Source: Pseudalkalibacillus sp051842935 (lineage in GTDB: Bacteria; Bacillota; Bacilli; Bacillales; Fictibacillaceae). From it: a stretch of DNA of 64,000 nt. Positions 56,923-64,000 of the stretch are shown here, one piece after another. The notes below the pieces were generated by a model that saw only the letters and a list, made by a program, of their open reading frames with translations, was not told the DNA's origin and did not search any database. Every line of letters starts with the position of its first letter. The stretch's first letter is position 1. Where the stretch lies: assembly GCF_051842935.1 (NCBI RefSeq), contig NZ_JBPXRR010000002.1, positions 1 to 64,000 on the forward strand. The letters run 5' to 3'. The translations under genes and the position numbers were made by a program.

Positions 56923-57779
56923 TCTTTCCCCTCCTTATGGTTTGACCTTTGAAAGATTTTTGAAAAGAATGAAGGTGGTTTGGTTTCATAAACTTTTATT
57001 TCTCTTCTTGAGGTAATTTGTTCCGCCATTTTCAAAACAGCTTTGGCTATTTCCGTTTTCCCCTGATTTATTACAAAGGGAATGCCGATATTTAAAGATT
57101 GAGAAGCAATTTGAAAGTCGTTTGGAATATATTGAAGTTCTCGATTCTCCAAAATATCTGGAACATCAGATGCATTAATAACGCTTTCCATTGTTGACCG
57201 ATTAACTACAGTTGTAACTTTATCCTTTAAATCAATAGCCTCTAATGTTTCCAGCATTAGCTTTGTGTTTTTAAGAGTTGACATTTCCAAATTCGTTAAC
57301 ATCAAAATCTGGTCAGCCTTTTCAAGTAATGGCAGAGTCTGTTCTTGTAAACCTACACCAGTATCCACAACTACATAATCAAACTGAGTGAGCATGAGAT
57401 CTAATATTTTATTAACATGGTTTCTGGTCACTAGCTCAGAGTACTCCGGCCGGTCTGGAGCAGCTAGCACCCTAGCACCACTCTCATGTCGGCTGAAATA
57501 GCTTTCCAATGTCACTTCATCTAAATCATCAATATCTTCTATAACATCTTTTAATGTAAAAGCAGATTGTAAGTCCATAGCAAGACTTACATCACCGAAC
57601 ATATAATCGCCGTCCAATATTCCGACTCTAATATTCTTTTTACATAATGAAACGGCCAAGTTGACCGTCATCACTGTACGGCCAACTCCACCTTTCGCAC
57701 TACATACAGCAATCATTTCGCCACGCTTACGTTTTTGGGTTCCAGTAGATTCCACTGTTTCAATCGTATCAGTTGTCAT
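56919..57779 (-). CDS. tadZ: Tad pilus localisation protein CpaE/TadZ (MinD-like)
   Basis: 286-residue ParA/MinD-fold protein. Its Walker region reads SAKGGVGRTVMTVNLA: the second lysine of the canonical KGGxGKT is arginine here, so ATPase activity may be reduced, as in other CpaE/TadZ proteins. DGDYMFGDVSLAMDL and DYVVVDTGVG complete the fold. No N-terminal receiver-like domain is present, unlike many CpaE proteins. ATG 57779 lies nine bases after GAGGAGG and overlaps the end of cpaB. Role: polar placement of the Tad machine. Confidence 0.87.
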   Translation of the reverse strand: MTTDTIETVESTGTQKRKRGEMIAVCSAKGGVGRTVMTVNLAVSLCKKNIRVGILDGDYMFGDVSLAMDLQSAFTLKDVIEDIDDLDEVTLESYFSRHESGARVLAAPDRPEYSELVTRNHVNKILDLMLTQFDYVVVDTGVGLQEQTLPLLEKADQILMLTNLEMSTLKNTKLMLETLEAIDLKDKVTTVVNRSTMESVINASDVPDILENRELQYIPNDFQIASQSLNIGIPFVINQGKTEIAKAVLKMAEQITSRREIKVYETKPPSFFSKIFQRSNHKEGKE

Positions 57780-58449
57780 CCGAAGCAGCCTCCTCACCAG
57801 ATTTGACCCTGCTTCTAAGTGCGAGGTGTAATGGACCTGATTCCGTTGCATTTGCAAGATTTACCGCTTCATTTGGCATTACTTCCAGGGTTACTGAAGT
57901 ATATTCAACGTATTCTTCGCCCTCCGTTGTTTCTACCATTCGCCTCCCTACTGCTAGTACGGTCACATTTTCGACGACAACCTTTGAAACAAGTTTATCT
58001 CCTTCTTTAACCGTATTGATAACGTCCACTTGATCTTCAGGCTCCAACAAATTTGATACGGATTGAGGTAAATTCACCCCAACTGACACAGCCCGAAAAC
58101 CATCACGAATTTTTCGAGAGACAAACAACTTCTCCTCTTTTGCACTTTGTAGATGGTTTGAAAGCAATGCCTCACCTCGAGCGATATCCGCAGTTGAAAA
58201 CTGTCCAATCACAGAATCCAACTCCGTAAGTGCATTAGTATGAATTCCTTCTTCAGGTAAAAGTTTTGTCTCTATCATCTCTTTAGTGATGGACACATTC
58301 CGTTTGATTTCCTGAGCTGCAACTACAACCTCGACTTTACTCTTATTTGCCACTGTCTGGGCATCGTATTGCTTCATATAATTAAAAAACAGTACTGTAG
58401 TAATTAATCCCATTAAAATTGCTAACGTTAAAACAAGTTTTGACCTCAA
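57769..58449 (-). CDS. cpaB: Flp pilus assembly protein CpaB/RcpC
   Basis: 226-residue protein with an N-terminal membrane anchor (LVLTLAILMGLITTVLFFNYM), an SAF domain (about residues 40-110: VEVVVAAQEIKRNVSITKEMI, ALLSNHLQSAKEE) and the RcpC/CpaB domain RAVSVGVNLPQSVSNLLEPEDQVDVI. TTG at 58449 is six bases after AGGTG; a GTG three codons earlier overlaps it. In Gram-negatives it pairs with the outer-membrane secretin, which is absent here, as expected. Confidence 0.85.
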   Translation of the reverse strand: MRSKLVLTLAILMGLITTVLFFNYMKQYDAQTVANKSKVEVVVAAQEIKRNVSITKEMIETKLLPEEGIHTNALTELDSVIGQFSTADIARGEALLSNHLQSAKEEKLFVSRKIRDGFRAVSVGVNLPQSVSNLLEPEDQVDVINTVKEGDKLVSKVVVENVTVLAVGRRMVETTEGEEYVEYTSVTLEVMPNEAVNLANATESGPLHLALRSRVKSGEEAASDDN

Positions 58450-58458
58450 TATGTTCAC

Positions 58459-59385
58459 CTACTCTGTTAGTCTAATTCCATACGCCCCGTTGTTTTCAAC
58501 TGTTTCATCTACATGACCAGTACCTGTACGTTTGATGAACATCCCTGTGATTTCTGTACTTTTCTTATCCATAGGTTCTTTCACATAAAAGTAAGCAAAA
58601 CCTGTAACCTTGATTGACTTCATCTGGTTCTGGTCATTATCGTAAGGTTCATAGACAGGGATTAATAAGATCCGCTTACAGTCGCGAGGGTTTGCTCCTG
58701 ACTTCATCTCTTCTTCCGATACTGAACATGCATTTACAAGCTCGGTAATAACGGATCTAGTTTTTCCAGCTATATTTCCTGTTTGAGTATCTATGATGTC
58801 CCCAATAGTAACTGGGTTTTGGTAGCCATTTCTCAAGTTCTCTTCATATGTTTTTGCACCTGTTCCACCTAGTGCAAGTACTCCAAAAACGCCAGATTCA
58901 TTATCATGAGGTCCTACTTTCAGTTTATACTCTTTATAAAATTCCAAAGGAACAGAGTCATCAATTCCTAGTGGTGCAGCACCCTTTGCTTCAGACATCG
59001 CTCTAATAATCGCTGCAGATTGCACGTTGACTGGAACAGTTTCGAACCCAAATAATTTCGAAAAATATAAAGGCACGTCTTTCATAAGGGTTACCCGAAC
59101 CTCATCTTGTAACTTTATTGATAAAGACTCAAGACTAGACTTTTCAGTATGTTCATCCAACACTTTATGAACGACTTTTTCTACTTCATATTCATCTGTT
59201 ACAAGTTCTTGTGCTCCTGATAAAGCTGCTGCATTCGCCACTTTCTGTAAGTGGCTTTTTGTCATATAGAGAGAACCACCGTCCATGACCAGTCCCAAAA
59301 TGGCTATAAGAGCTACCATTGCAAGCCCAACTAAAACAATTGAACTTCCAGTCTCATCTTTTAATAGATTTAATTTATTCTTCAT
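58459..59385 (-). CDS. TadG-like Flp pilus protein
   Basis: 308-residue protein with one N-terminal helix of TadG-type: DETGSSIVLVGLAMVALIAILGLVMDGGSLYMTKSHLQKVANAAALSGAQEL. The rest is extracellular and ends without a second membrane segment. It is probably a minor pilus component or surface-exposed tip protein. Starts 17 bases after tadE. GGGAGGTAG precedes the ATG. Confidence 0.82.
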   Translation of the reverse strand: MKNKLNLLKDETGSSIVLVGLAMVALIAILGLVMDGGSLYMTKSHLQKVANAAALSGAQELVTDEYEVEKVVHKVLDEHTEKSSLESLSIKLQDEVRVTLMKDVPLYFSKLFGFETVPVNVQSAAIIRAMSEAKGAAPLGIDDSVPLEFYKEYKLKVGPHDNESGVFGVLALGGTGAKTYEENLRNGYQNPVTIGDIIDTQTGNIAGKTRSVITELVNACSVSEEEMKSGANPRDCKRILLIPVYEPYDNDQNQMKSIKVTGFAYFYVKEPMDKKSTEITGMFIKRTGTGHVDETVENNGAYGIRLTE

Positions 59386-59401
59386 ATAAACTACCTCCCA
59401 A

Positions 59402-59785
59402 TCACTCTACTCTGATAGTAGAATCCGTTTTTACTAATATGGGTGAAGGCAGTACTTTAGAAATAAGAGGAGTTACATATTCAACAGGGTATTCGAGTGT
59501 AACAGTCATATAATCCCCAGATTCACGCATAGTGTCATTCGGTGAGATGTTAACTTGAAGATTCGAAGAGTCCCCAACATGAACATAATCCCTAGCAAAC
59601 TGTGCAATGGCTGCATCATCCCGACCTAAGCCACCTAGCCTTACACTCTCTTGAGTCGCCAATTGAAGATGCATATATGTATACATGATTCTACCGAAAT
59701 CAAAGATTCCTATTAATATTATTAATAACACCGGGAGAACCAGTGCCATTTCCACAATAGATTGACCATTTTCCTTTTTAATCAT
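59402..59785 (-). CDS. tadE: TadE family pseudopilin
   Basis: 127-residue protein with the pseudopilin pattern KENGQSIVEMALVLPVLLIILIGIFDFGRIMY: short charged leader, cleavage-type glycine before the E at +5, and a hydrophobic helix. Processed by the prepilin peptidase upstream. Its ATGA overlaps the peptidase stop (TGA). A GTG three codons earlier is less likely. Confidence 0.85.
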   Translation of the reverse strand: MIKKENGQSIVEMALVLPVLLIILIGIFDFGRIMYTYMHLQLATQESVRLGGLGRDDAAIAQFARDYVHVGDSSNLQVNISPNDTMRESGDYMTVTLEYPVEYVTPLISKVLPSPILVKTDSTIRVE

Positions 59786-60297
59786 GAAATCCACGCCTTC
59801 CCTACAATGCTAAGGATTGCACCACCTGCTATCGCGACCCCATATGGATAGGTGGATTTCAAAGAGTCTTTTGTCATAGCCAATGGAACAGTCAACCCAC
59901 TTTTCTTTGCGTAGAGCCAATGGAAATAATACTTTAGTCTACTGAATGCTCCTCCATTGAAGATGAGAATACATATGGCTATTACTCCACCCAATAGTGC
60001 CATATATATGGACGTATTGAGTACAAATAACGGACCCTTTAACGCCCCGATCAGAGCAAGAAGTTTAACATCCCCTGCACCTATGCCCCCCATAAAATAT
60101 GGAATCAAAAGAATACCAATTCCAATAAGGAAACCCAGTAGCGATGCCGCTAATCCAGACCAACCATTTAAGATAAGGTGCAAGATAAGTGATAAAATGA
60201 GTGCAGGGAAAATCACCTTATTATAAATCAGTCGTTTTCGGATATCGGTAACTACACATATGATCAGTACAATGATTAAAACCATGTTAAATACCAT
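59782..60297 (-). CDS. tadV: Prepilin peptidase TadV/CpaA (A24 family)
   Basis: 171-residue aspartic membrane protease with about five helices. Catalytic aspartates are in VTDIRKRLIYN (residue 18) and in the GxGD motif FMGGIGAGDVKLL. No N-methylase domain, as in other Tad-specific peptidases. It cleaves leader peptides of Flp pilin and pseudopilins. AAGGGG is seven bases before the ATG. Confidence 0.9.
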   Translation of the reverse strand: MVFNMVLIIVLIICVVTDIRKRLIYNKVIFPALILSLILHLILNGWSGLAASLLGFLIGIGILLIPYFMGGIGAGDVKLLALIGALKGPLFVLNTSIYMALLGGVIAICILIFNGGAFSRLKYYFHWLYAKKSGLTVPLAMTKDSLKSTYPYGVAIAGGAILSIVGKAWIS

Positions 60298-60317
60298 ATG
60301 AAAACCCCTTGTATTTT

Positions 60318-60358
60318 TTGAAAAAATGGCCTTACGTAAAAACTACGTAAGACCATTG
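60318..60358 (-). terminator. Intra-operon terminator after the Flp pilin gene
   Basis: Minus strand AATGGTCTTACGTA / TACGTAAGGCCATT, fourteen pairs with a G-T, short T-rich loop, then TTTTTTC. It would stop most transcripts after the pilin gene and leave a small fraction for the assembly genes, giving the pilin excess that a pilus needs. Confidence 0.85.
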
Positions 60359-60373
60359 AAAACTGTATAAGCC

Positions 60374-60571
60374 TTAACTTCCGCCTGCAGTTCCACCAGT
60401 TTCTCTGTTTGTAACCATATCTTTTACATCCGTAAACATTTCAATGATTTCCGTTCTCAGAAGTGCTAATGCTCCAACTGCAGCGACTGCAATCAATCCC
60501 AATACTAATCCGTACTCAGTCATACCTTGTCCTTGCTCTTCTACTACTAATCCTTTTAATTTTTCCATCAT
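60374..60571 (-). CDS. flp: Flp family type IVb pilin
   Basis: 65-residue pilin: basic leader MMEKLKGLVVEEQGQG cut after the glycine, then MTEYGLVLGLIAVAAVGALALL and a short Thr/Gly-rich tail. The Flp motif G-(M)TEYGL, with glutamate at +3 of the mature chain, is present. It is the major subunit of the Tad pilus, made in large amounts. AAAGGAG eight bases before the ATG; its ATGA overlaps the DUF192 gene stop. First structural gene of the pilus operon. Confidence 0.93.
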   Translation of the reverse strand: MMEKLKGLVVEEQGQGMTEYGLVLGLIAVAAVGALALLRTEIIEMFTDVKDMVTNRETGGTAGGS

Positions 60572-60930
60572 GATACTCGCTCCTTTAAATTTTGGATTTG
60601 TAATGCTTGTCCGGGTTCTACCTTAGTCTTATGAATGGTTCCAGCTGGCAGCTCAATGACGGATGACGTCCCTTTGTGATGTTTTCCGATTGTTCCAGGA
60701 CGGACGTAACATTCGGCTGCAATGACTTCATTTGATGCATTCAAATACAGTACGTCAATTTCGAACTTCATAAAATACGTATGGATGGAACGGCAGGGTT
60801 TGATGTGGACGGCATAACCTTCCTCGAATGAAGAAGTAAACATAAGTCCTTTAAGCCTTTTAATAAATGAGTAAGCAGGAATCATTTTATCTGCAATGAT
60901 CTTGCCAGTAGAAAGGTTAACCAATTCCAT
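60568..60930 (-). CDS. DUF192 family protein, first gene of the Tad operon
   Basis: 120-residue DUF192 protein: RLKGLMFTSSFEEGYAVHIKPCRSIHTYFMKFEIDVLYL contains the family pattern (G-M-F, C-H-TF-M-I-D), followed by the C-terminal VIELPAGTI. No signal peptide is visible here, although family members are often secreted. The family's function is unknown. It starts at ATG 60930 after AAGGAGGTG; the region upstream holds the riboswitch and is not coding. Coupled to the flp gene by stop/start overlap. Confidence 0.85.
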   Translation of the reverse strand: MELVNLSTGKIIADKMIPAYSFIKRLKGLMFTSSFEEGYAVHIKPCRSIHTYFMKFEIDVLYLNASNEVIAAECYVRPGTIGKHHKGTSSVIELPAGTIHKTKVEPGQALQIQNLKERVS

Positions 60931-60951
60931 TCCGACACCTCCTTCTCCAAC

Positions 60952-60984
60952 AAAAAATACCCTGCCTTTACCGAAAGGAGGGTA
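60952..60984 (-). terminator. Terminator of the cyclic-di-GMP riboswitch expression platform
   Basis: Minus strand TACCCTCCTTT / AAAGGCAGGGTA with a CGGT loop, then TTTTTTG. CTTTCGGTAA (60968-60977) inside it is the exact reverse complement of TTACCGAAAG (61012-61021) at the aptamer 3' end, so aptamer helix and terminator compete. Confidence 0.85.
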
Positions 60985-61009
60985 CTTCTTAACGTCAAAC
61001 ACCCCTTGG

Positions 61010-61102
61010 ATCTTTCGGTAACTGGCTGGCTTAGTGCAAGTGCACCTTAGCCCCTCTAGCTTTGCGCCGCTGGTTTTCACCAGGTTTGCCTTTATCGAGA
61101 TT
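61010..61102 (-). promoter_or_regulatory. Cyclic-di-GMP class I riboswitch (GEMM-I) upstream of the Tad pilus operon
   Basis: Minus strand: ATCTCGATAAAGGCAAACC, hairpin CTGGT-GAAA-ACCAG (GAAA tetraloop), CGGCGCAAAGC, then GGGGCTAAGG, a second hairpin TGCA..TGCA-type, GCCAGCCAGTTACCG and AAGAT closing P1. GGCAAACC, CGCAAAGC and GTTACCG are the conserved core of GEMM-I (Rfam RF01051). A promoter could not be placed confidently in the AT-rich DNA upstream. Confidence 0.93.
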
Positions 61103-61526
61103 CAGCGTAGTTTGTCGTTGAATCCGATATCTTGTAGTTTCATCTTACGAAAACACCCATTGTTAATCATCAGTCTATATTATTAAATTTTTCAGAATAT
61201 TTAGTAATTAAATAGTCCTATCTAAAAATTTATATACCTACAATAGTCTGCTAACTCCCCGCAAATCGAGTTTTTACATATCTTGACTTGAGGACTTTAT
61301 ACTTAAAAAAGCCCCATTTACTTCTCTTTTACTTAAAAAATTTCAACATAAAACCGATAAACCGTATTCTTATAAGTACAAAAGTCACCCCCACAAGAGA
61401 ATCAATTAAGCTTTCGCTTCGGAACAATTAGATGACATAGCCTACTTTTTGGTACAACAGATAGGTAATTTAGGATAGTATGTGGGAAATCACGGTAAAA
61501 AGGATGCTTTTTGGAGGGGTAAAATA
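61103..61526. other. AT-rich intergenic region without genes
   Basis: About 420 bases between the Tad operon riboswitch and the acetyltransferase gene terminator. It must hold the Tad operon promoter, but I cannot single out a good -35/-10 pair. TACTTAAAAAA occurs twice (about 61301 and 61331). No coding frame or RNA gene recognised. Confidence 0.6.
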
Positions 61527-61563
61527 GAAAGAGACTGAGCCGTTCAATCGGATCAGTCTCACT
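61527..61563 (-). terminator. Terminator of the GNAT gene at 61567
   Basis: Minus strand GAGACTGATCCG / CGGCTCAGTCTC hairpin with an ATTGAA loop, then TTTCTATTTT. Confidence 0.85.
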
Positions 61564-61566
61564 GGT

Positions 61567-62073
61567 TCATTTTTTTAAATGGAATTTCATCAACATTTCA
61601 TCGTAGTAATGCCCTTCGATTTTCAACGAGCGCTCTTCGACACCATACGATTCAAATCCGATCTTCTCGTAAGAGCGGATCGCTGAGCGATTTTCTGTCA
61701 TCACGGTCAGCATGATCTGTTCAAGGTCCTCGATCTTACTTGCTTCTTCAACTAAATTTTCCAAGAGCTTGAACCCGATACCATTTCTTTGTACATGCTG
61801 ACTCACATAAACTCCAACAATTTCACCTTTGTGCTTCATTTTCTTTTTTGTATGTTGAAAAAAGGTTCCTATACCGACGAGTTCTTTCCCATAATAGGCA
61901 CCCACCGTAAATTTGTCACTCATCTCAATATTCTTCTTCACATCTCCAACTGATCGGTTCACTTCTTCTTCATAAGATGATGCGAAGGCTTCAGGATAAT
62001 TTTTCAACCCTTCTAATCTTAATTGATAATAATCTGCTGCATCTTCTGATCCGAGCTTCCGGAATTCAATCAT
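61567..62073 (-). CDS. GNAT family N-acetyltransferase
   Basis: 168-residue acetyltransferase. Acetyl-CoA motif: GVYVSQHVQRNGIGFKLLENLV (V-x5-Q-x-x-G-x-G/A); the C-terminal NRSAIRSYEKIGFESYG is also typical. Substrate unknown. GAGAGGGG lies before the ATG. Separate from the UPF0145 gene by 14 bases, so likely the last gene of a four-gene unit running from 63145. Confidence 0.88.
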   Translation of the reverse strand: MIEFRKLGSEDAADYYQLRLEGLKNYPEAFASSYEEEVNRSVGDVKKNIEMSDKFTVGAYYGKELVGIGTFFQHTKKKMKHKGEIVGVYVSQHVQRNGIGFKLLENLVEEASKIEDLEQIMLTVMTENRSAIRSYEKIGFESYGVEERSLKIEGHYYDEMLMKFHLKK

Positions 62074-62087
62074 GGTCGTTCCCCTCT

Positions 62088-62405
62088 CTACTCGTTAATG
62101 TACACCGCCGTTCCGTATGCAACGATCTCGGATGCATTTGACATAACAGATGATGTTTGCAGACGGCAGGCCACAATCGCATTCGCCCCTTTTGCCTTTG
62201 CATCTTCCACCATTCGGGAAATGGCAATTTTACGAGCCTGTTCCATCATTTCGTTATATTCTCTGATTTCTCCTCCAACGATTGTTTTCAAACTAGCAAG
62301 AATATCTTTTCCGACATGCTTGGCTTGAATGGTACTACCCTTCACAAACCCCTTCAGTTCAATGATTTCTTTCCCAGGAACAGTATCAGTAGTCACTATA
62401 ATCAT
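62088..62405 (-). CDS. UPF0145 / YbjQ family protein
   Basis: 105-residue protein: IIVTTDTVPGKEI, ...GGEIREYNEMMEQARKIAISRMVEDAKAKGANAIVACRL and AYGTAVYI are the family pattern. Forms a small homo-oligomeric barrel; often called putative heavy-metal-binding, without proof. It starts inside the preceding gene (20-base overlap) after GAGGAGG. Confidence 0.92.
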   Translation of the reverse strand: MIIVTTDTVPGKEIIELKGFVKGSTIQAKHVGKDILASLKTIVGGEIREYNEMMEQARKIAISRMVEDAKAKGANAIVACRLQTSSVMSNASEIVAYGTAVYINE

Positions 62406-62589
62406 TTTGATCTTCCTCCTCTTTCTCTCTTATTCGTTCAATGATTAGTAAAATGAATAACACGAGCATAGCCACTCCATATAAAAGGAAAAGCGTGATG
62501 GAAACCCAGAAGTTGATAAACAAAAAAATGATAGCCGCTCCCTGCGAGACAACCGTTAATAGCAAGATTATGGATTTGTATTTAGACAT
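62386..62589 (-). CDS. Small two-helix membrane protein, hypothetical
   Basis: 67-residue protein: two hydrophobic helices (SIILLLTVVSQGAAIIFLFI and SITLFLLYGVAMLVLFILLI) and an acidic tail (REKEEEDQNDYSDY). No family recognised. Starts one base after the upstream gene stop and overlaps the UPF0145 gene by 20 bases, so it is expressed as part of that unit. Confidence 0.65.
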   Translation of the reverse strand: MSKYKSIILLLTVVSQGAAIIFLFINFWVSITLFLLYGVAMLVLFILLIIERIREKEEEDQNDYSDY

Positions 62590-62590
62590 T

Positions 62591-63145
62591 TCACACCTCG
62601 TTCAGAAGACGCATTGTCCGGTCTATGATTTGGTCGGGTAATGGCTGCTCAAGCGCCTTTCTCAAAATAAATGGATGAAGAATCCCGTTTTCTTTCCAAT
62701 ATAATTCGATCAGATTCGCCTTATCACCTTTATTCGGGATTAATTGATATAAGATGAACCAATCTTCTAATGAACTGAGTGGCAATGAGTACCCATCCAC
62801 TACAACCTGTTTCGTTAAGGACTCATTATTTAGATGAAAACGATAGATTCCCTTCTCATGTTCGATTGCAAAACCTGCCATAAAGTCGATCTCCGTTTCA
62901 TCCATCAGGTACCTTCGAAAAATTTCCGTCCTGAACGGAGTATAGGACTCAGCCTCTATAGGCGAAGCACTTTCTTCAATCAAGTGCGACGCTTTCTCCA
63001 CATCATTTATGTCAATCAGTAAATCAATATCCCGTGGTGACTTAATCAAGCCATATTGAGCAAGGACGTTGGAGCCTCCGGCCGCCCAACGAACATTCGA
63101 CTCGCATAATACTTTAGTAATATAGCTCAATACATACCTTTGCAT
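62591..63145 (-). CDS. Nucleotidyltransferase-fold protein
   Basis: 184-residue protein with the polymerase-beta-type signature AAGGSNVLAQYGLIKSPRDIDLLID (G-G-S followed by D-x-D; residues 22-45) and a second acidic position in ETEIDFMAGF. This resembles MNT-type or AbiEii-like nucleotidyltransferases, including antibiotic-modifying enzymes and toxins; no antitoxin gene of type AbiEi is adjacent. Specificity unknown. AGGAGG lies five bases before the ATG. Confidence 0.75.
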   Translation of the reverse strand: MQRYVLSYITKVLCESNVRWAAGGSNVLAQYGLIKSPRDIDLLIDINDVEKASHLIEESASPIEAESYTPFRTEIFRRYLMDETEIDFMAGFAIEHEKGIYRFHLNNESLTKQVVVDGYSLPLSSLEDWFILYQLIPNKGDKANLIELYWKENGILHPFILRKALEQPLPDQIIDRTMRLLNEV

Positions 63146-63266
63146 TACATCCTCCTAGTAAATTATGGTTGAATTTGTTTTGTAATTAAAAATTAACAAG
63201 TATTTCACAAAAACTTGCTACGATTATTGTCGAACACAACAAAGAGACAATGAGGAGGATCCAAAC

Positions 63267-64000
63267 GTGAAGCATAAATTCAAAACCATTGCTGCCGTTT
63301 TTACAGCAGCTGCACTTATCGTTCCAACCTTGGGGGCTAATGGTGCCATCAATGGACCGTTAGGCACAACAGGTAAACAGGATGGTGGAATCGGCAACTC
63401 AACGAACTACCTGGATGATGTTCCAAATATCAAGGTAGACCAGAAAGTCAATGATATCATTTATCCACTGTTCGGAAACCCTGCAATCAAAAAGCAAGGT
63501 GAAACTGTCACTGTAAAAATCGATAGTCAAGGTAAGGAAGCTGCTGGCTGGGATGTTAAATTGAAACCAACCAATCATTCTGCATTTACTGAAACATACG
63601 ATCTTCCTGTTCAGAAGGTTTCAATGGGTGAATCACACTGGAAAAACAGTGAAAAAATTTATGATGTGACTGTCCAAATTCCTGAGAATGTACCTGAAGA
63701 GTTGTATGATCTTGAAGTTTCTTATACAGCATCTGGTCAACGCAAAACGGATGAGCAACCGCATTCCGTTAAAGTCGTTAAAGAATACAAGAAAGACTTT
63801 GAATTCTTACATCTGACAGATACACACGTTGGTTCTCCACGTAACCTCGGAAACCACGATGACGTATCAACTATAGACCCAGGTCGTTTGAAAGAAGCTG
63901 GAATGTGGGATGCGAAGGAAGAAGATCGTTGGCTATACCTTCAAAAAGCCATTAAAGAAGTCAACTTGAAGAATCCTGATTTTGTTGTTGTTACCGGTGA
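63267..64000 (+). CDS. Secreted metallophosphoesterase, N-terminal part (cut by window end)
   Basis: At least 244 residues, GTG start with GAGGAGG eight bases upstream. Signal peptide at residues 1-25 (KHKFKTIAAVFTAAALIVPTLGA). Then an immunoglobulin-like region (about 40-165: GNPAIKKQGETVTVKI...YDVTVQIPENVPEELYDLEVSYTASG), followed by the start of the phosphoesterase domain with FLHLTDTHVGSPR (D-x-H) and VVVTGD at the window edge. Probably an extracellular calcineurin-like phosphatase or nucleotidase. Frame open to the last base. Confidence 0.87.
   Translation, partial: MKHKFKTIAAVFTAAALIVPTLGANGAINGPLGTTGKQDGGIGNSTNYLDDVPNIKVDQKVNDIIYPLFGNPAIKKQGETVTVKIDSQGKEAAGWDVKLKPTNHSAFTETYDLPVQKVSMGESHWKNSEKIYDVTVQIPENVPEELYDLEVSYTASGQRKTDEQPHSVKVVKEYKKDFEFLHLTDTHVGSPRNLGNHDDVSTIDPGRLKEAGMWDAKEEDRWLYLQKAIKEVNLKNPDFVVVTG

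Noticed and set aside
60931..61080. Longer N-terminus of the DUF192 protein
   Set aside because: The upstream frame reads through the cyclic-di-GMP riboswitch and its terminator; ATG 60930 has AAGGAGGTG.
61290..61345. ComK-type boxes in the AT-rich gap upstream of the Tad riboswitch
   Set aside because: TACTTAAAAAA occurs twice, but the AAAA-N5-TTTT dyads with proper spacing are not present; AT-richness alone can explain it.
62591..63145. AbiE-type toxin-antitoxin system
   Set aside because: The nucleotidyltransferase motif is present, but no AbiEi-like winged-helix antitoxin gene is adjacent; the neighbours are a small membrane protein and a UPF0145 protein.

Overview
The window is a chromosomal segment of an endospore-forming member of the Bacillaceae (Firmicutes). 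Evidence: spore genes (sspE-, sspK- and pdaA-like, plus small genes of the YfhD and YpzG type), AGGAGG-type ribosome binding sites, sigma-A promoters of the TTGACA-17-TATAAT type, and gene order matching two Bacillus subtilis blocks: yfkJ-yfkH-yfkD-pdaA (about 34-50 kb) and yfhD-yfhF-recX-yfhH-sspK-yfhJ-yfhP-mutY-sspE-ygaC-ygaD-ygaE-gsaB-bcp-perR-ygzB-ygxA-rRNA (1-33 kb). I see no prophage, insertion sequence or CRISPR array. The species cannot be named from the sequence alone.

Layout. 1-5 kb: the 5' end of a 16S rRNA gene with tandem promoters, ygxA, ygzB, perR (autoregulatory Per box), a cobalamin adenosyltransferase, a D-2-hydroxyacid dehydrogenase, Bcp peroxiredoxin and a small K+ channel. 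5-12 kb: a CBS/CorC membrane protein, a three-gene ABC-2 exporter, hemL and a TerC-family gene behind a yybP-ykoY (Mn2+) riboswitch. 12-21 kb: YgaE, a five-gene oligopeptide importer with a CodY-like box, and the YgaD exporter. 21-33 kb: YgaC, an SRAP protein, spore genes, mutY, yfhP, recX, an amidohydrolase, and an acetyltransferase gene behind an unidentified tRNA-like structured leader. 33-46 kb: RlmCD-like methyltransferase, PdaA, class I fumarase, an HxlR regulator, YfkD, an AbiGi-like protein, MATE and MFS transporters, OsmC, an esterase, a thioredoxin-fold protein behind a Per-like box, and VanZ. 46-53 kb: acetolactate synthase, YfkH, a stress gene pair with divergent sigma-B-like promoters, a YfkJ-like phosphatase lacking its catalytic cysteine, an Na+/alanine symporter, YjbQ and an RsgA GTPase. 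53.6-61.1 kb: a complete Flp/Tad pilus operon. 61.5-64 kb: an acetyltransferase, small genes, and the start of a secreted metallophosphoesterase.

The most interesting material is regulatory. A class I cyclic-di-GMP riboswitch with an intrinsic terminator precedes the Tad pilus operon. A 24-codon leader peptide with mutually exclusive terminator and antiterminator pairings precedes the rsgA-like gene. A leader with a tRNA-like T-arm and a possible Shine-Dalgarno switch precedes a GNAT gene. A cluster of DnaA boxes lies between yfhD and the rlmCD-like gene. Intergenic gaps, mostly at gene 3' ends, also carry several families of short imperfect tandem repeats (about 20 bp and exactly 52 bp periods) and a dispersed inverted-repeat element ending in GGTGCCTGGCACC-like palindromes.
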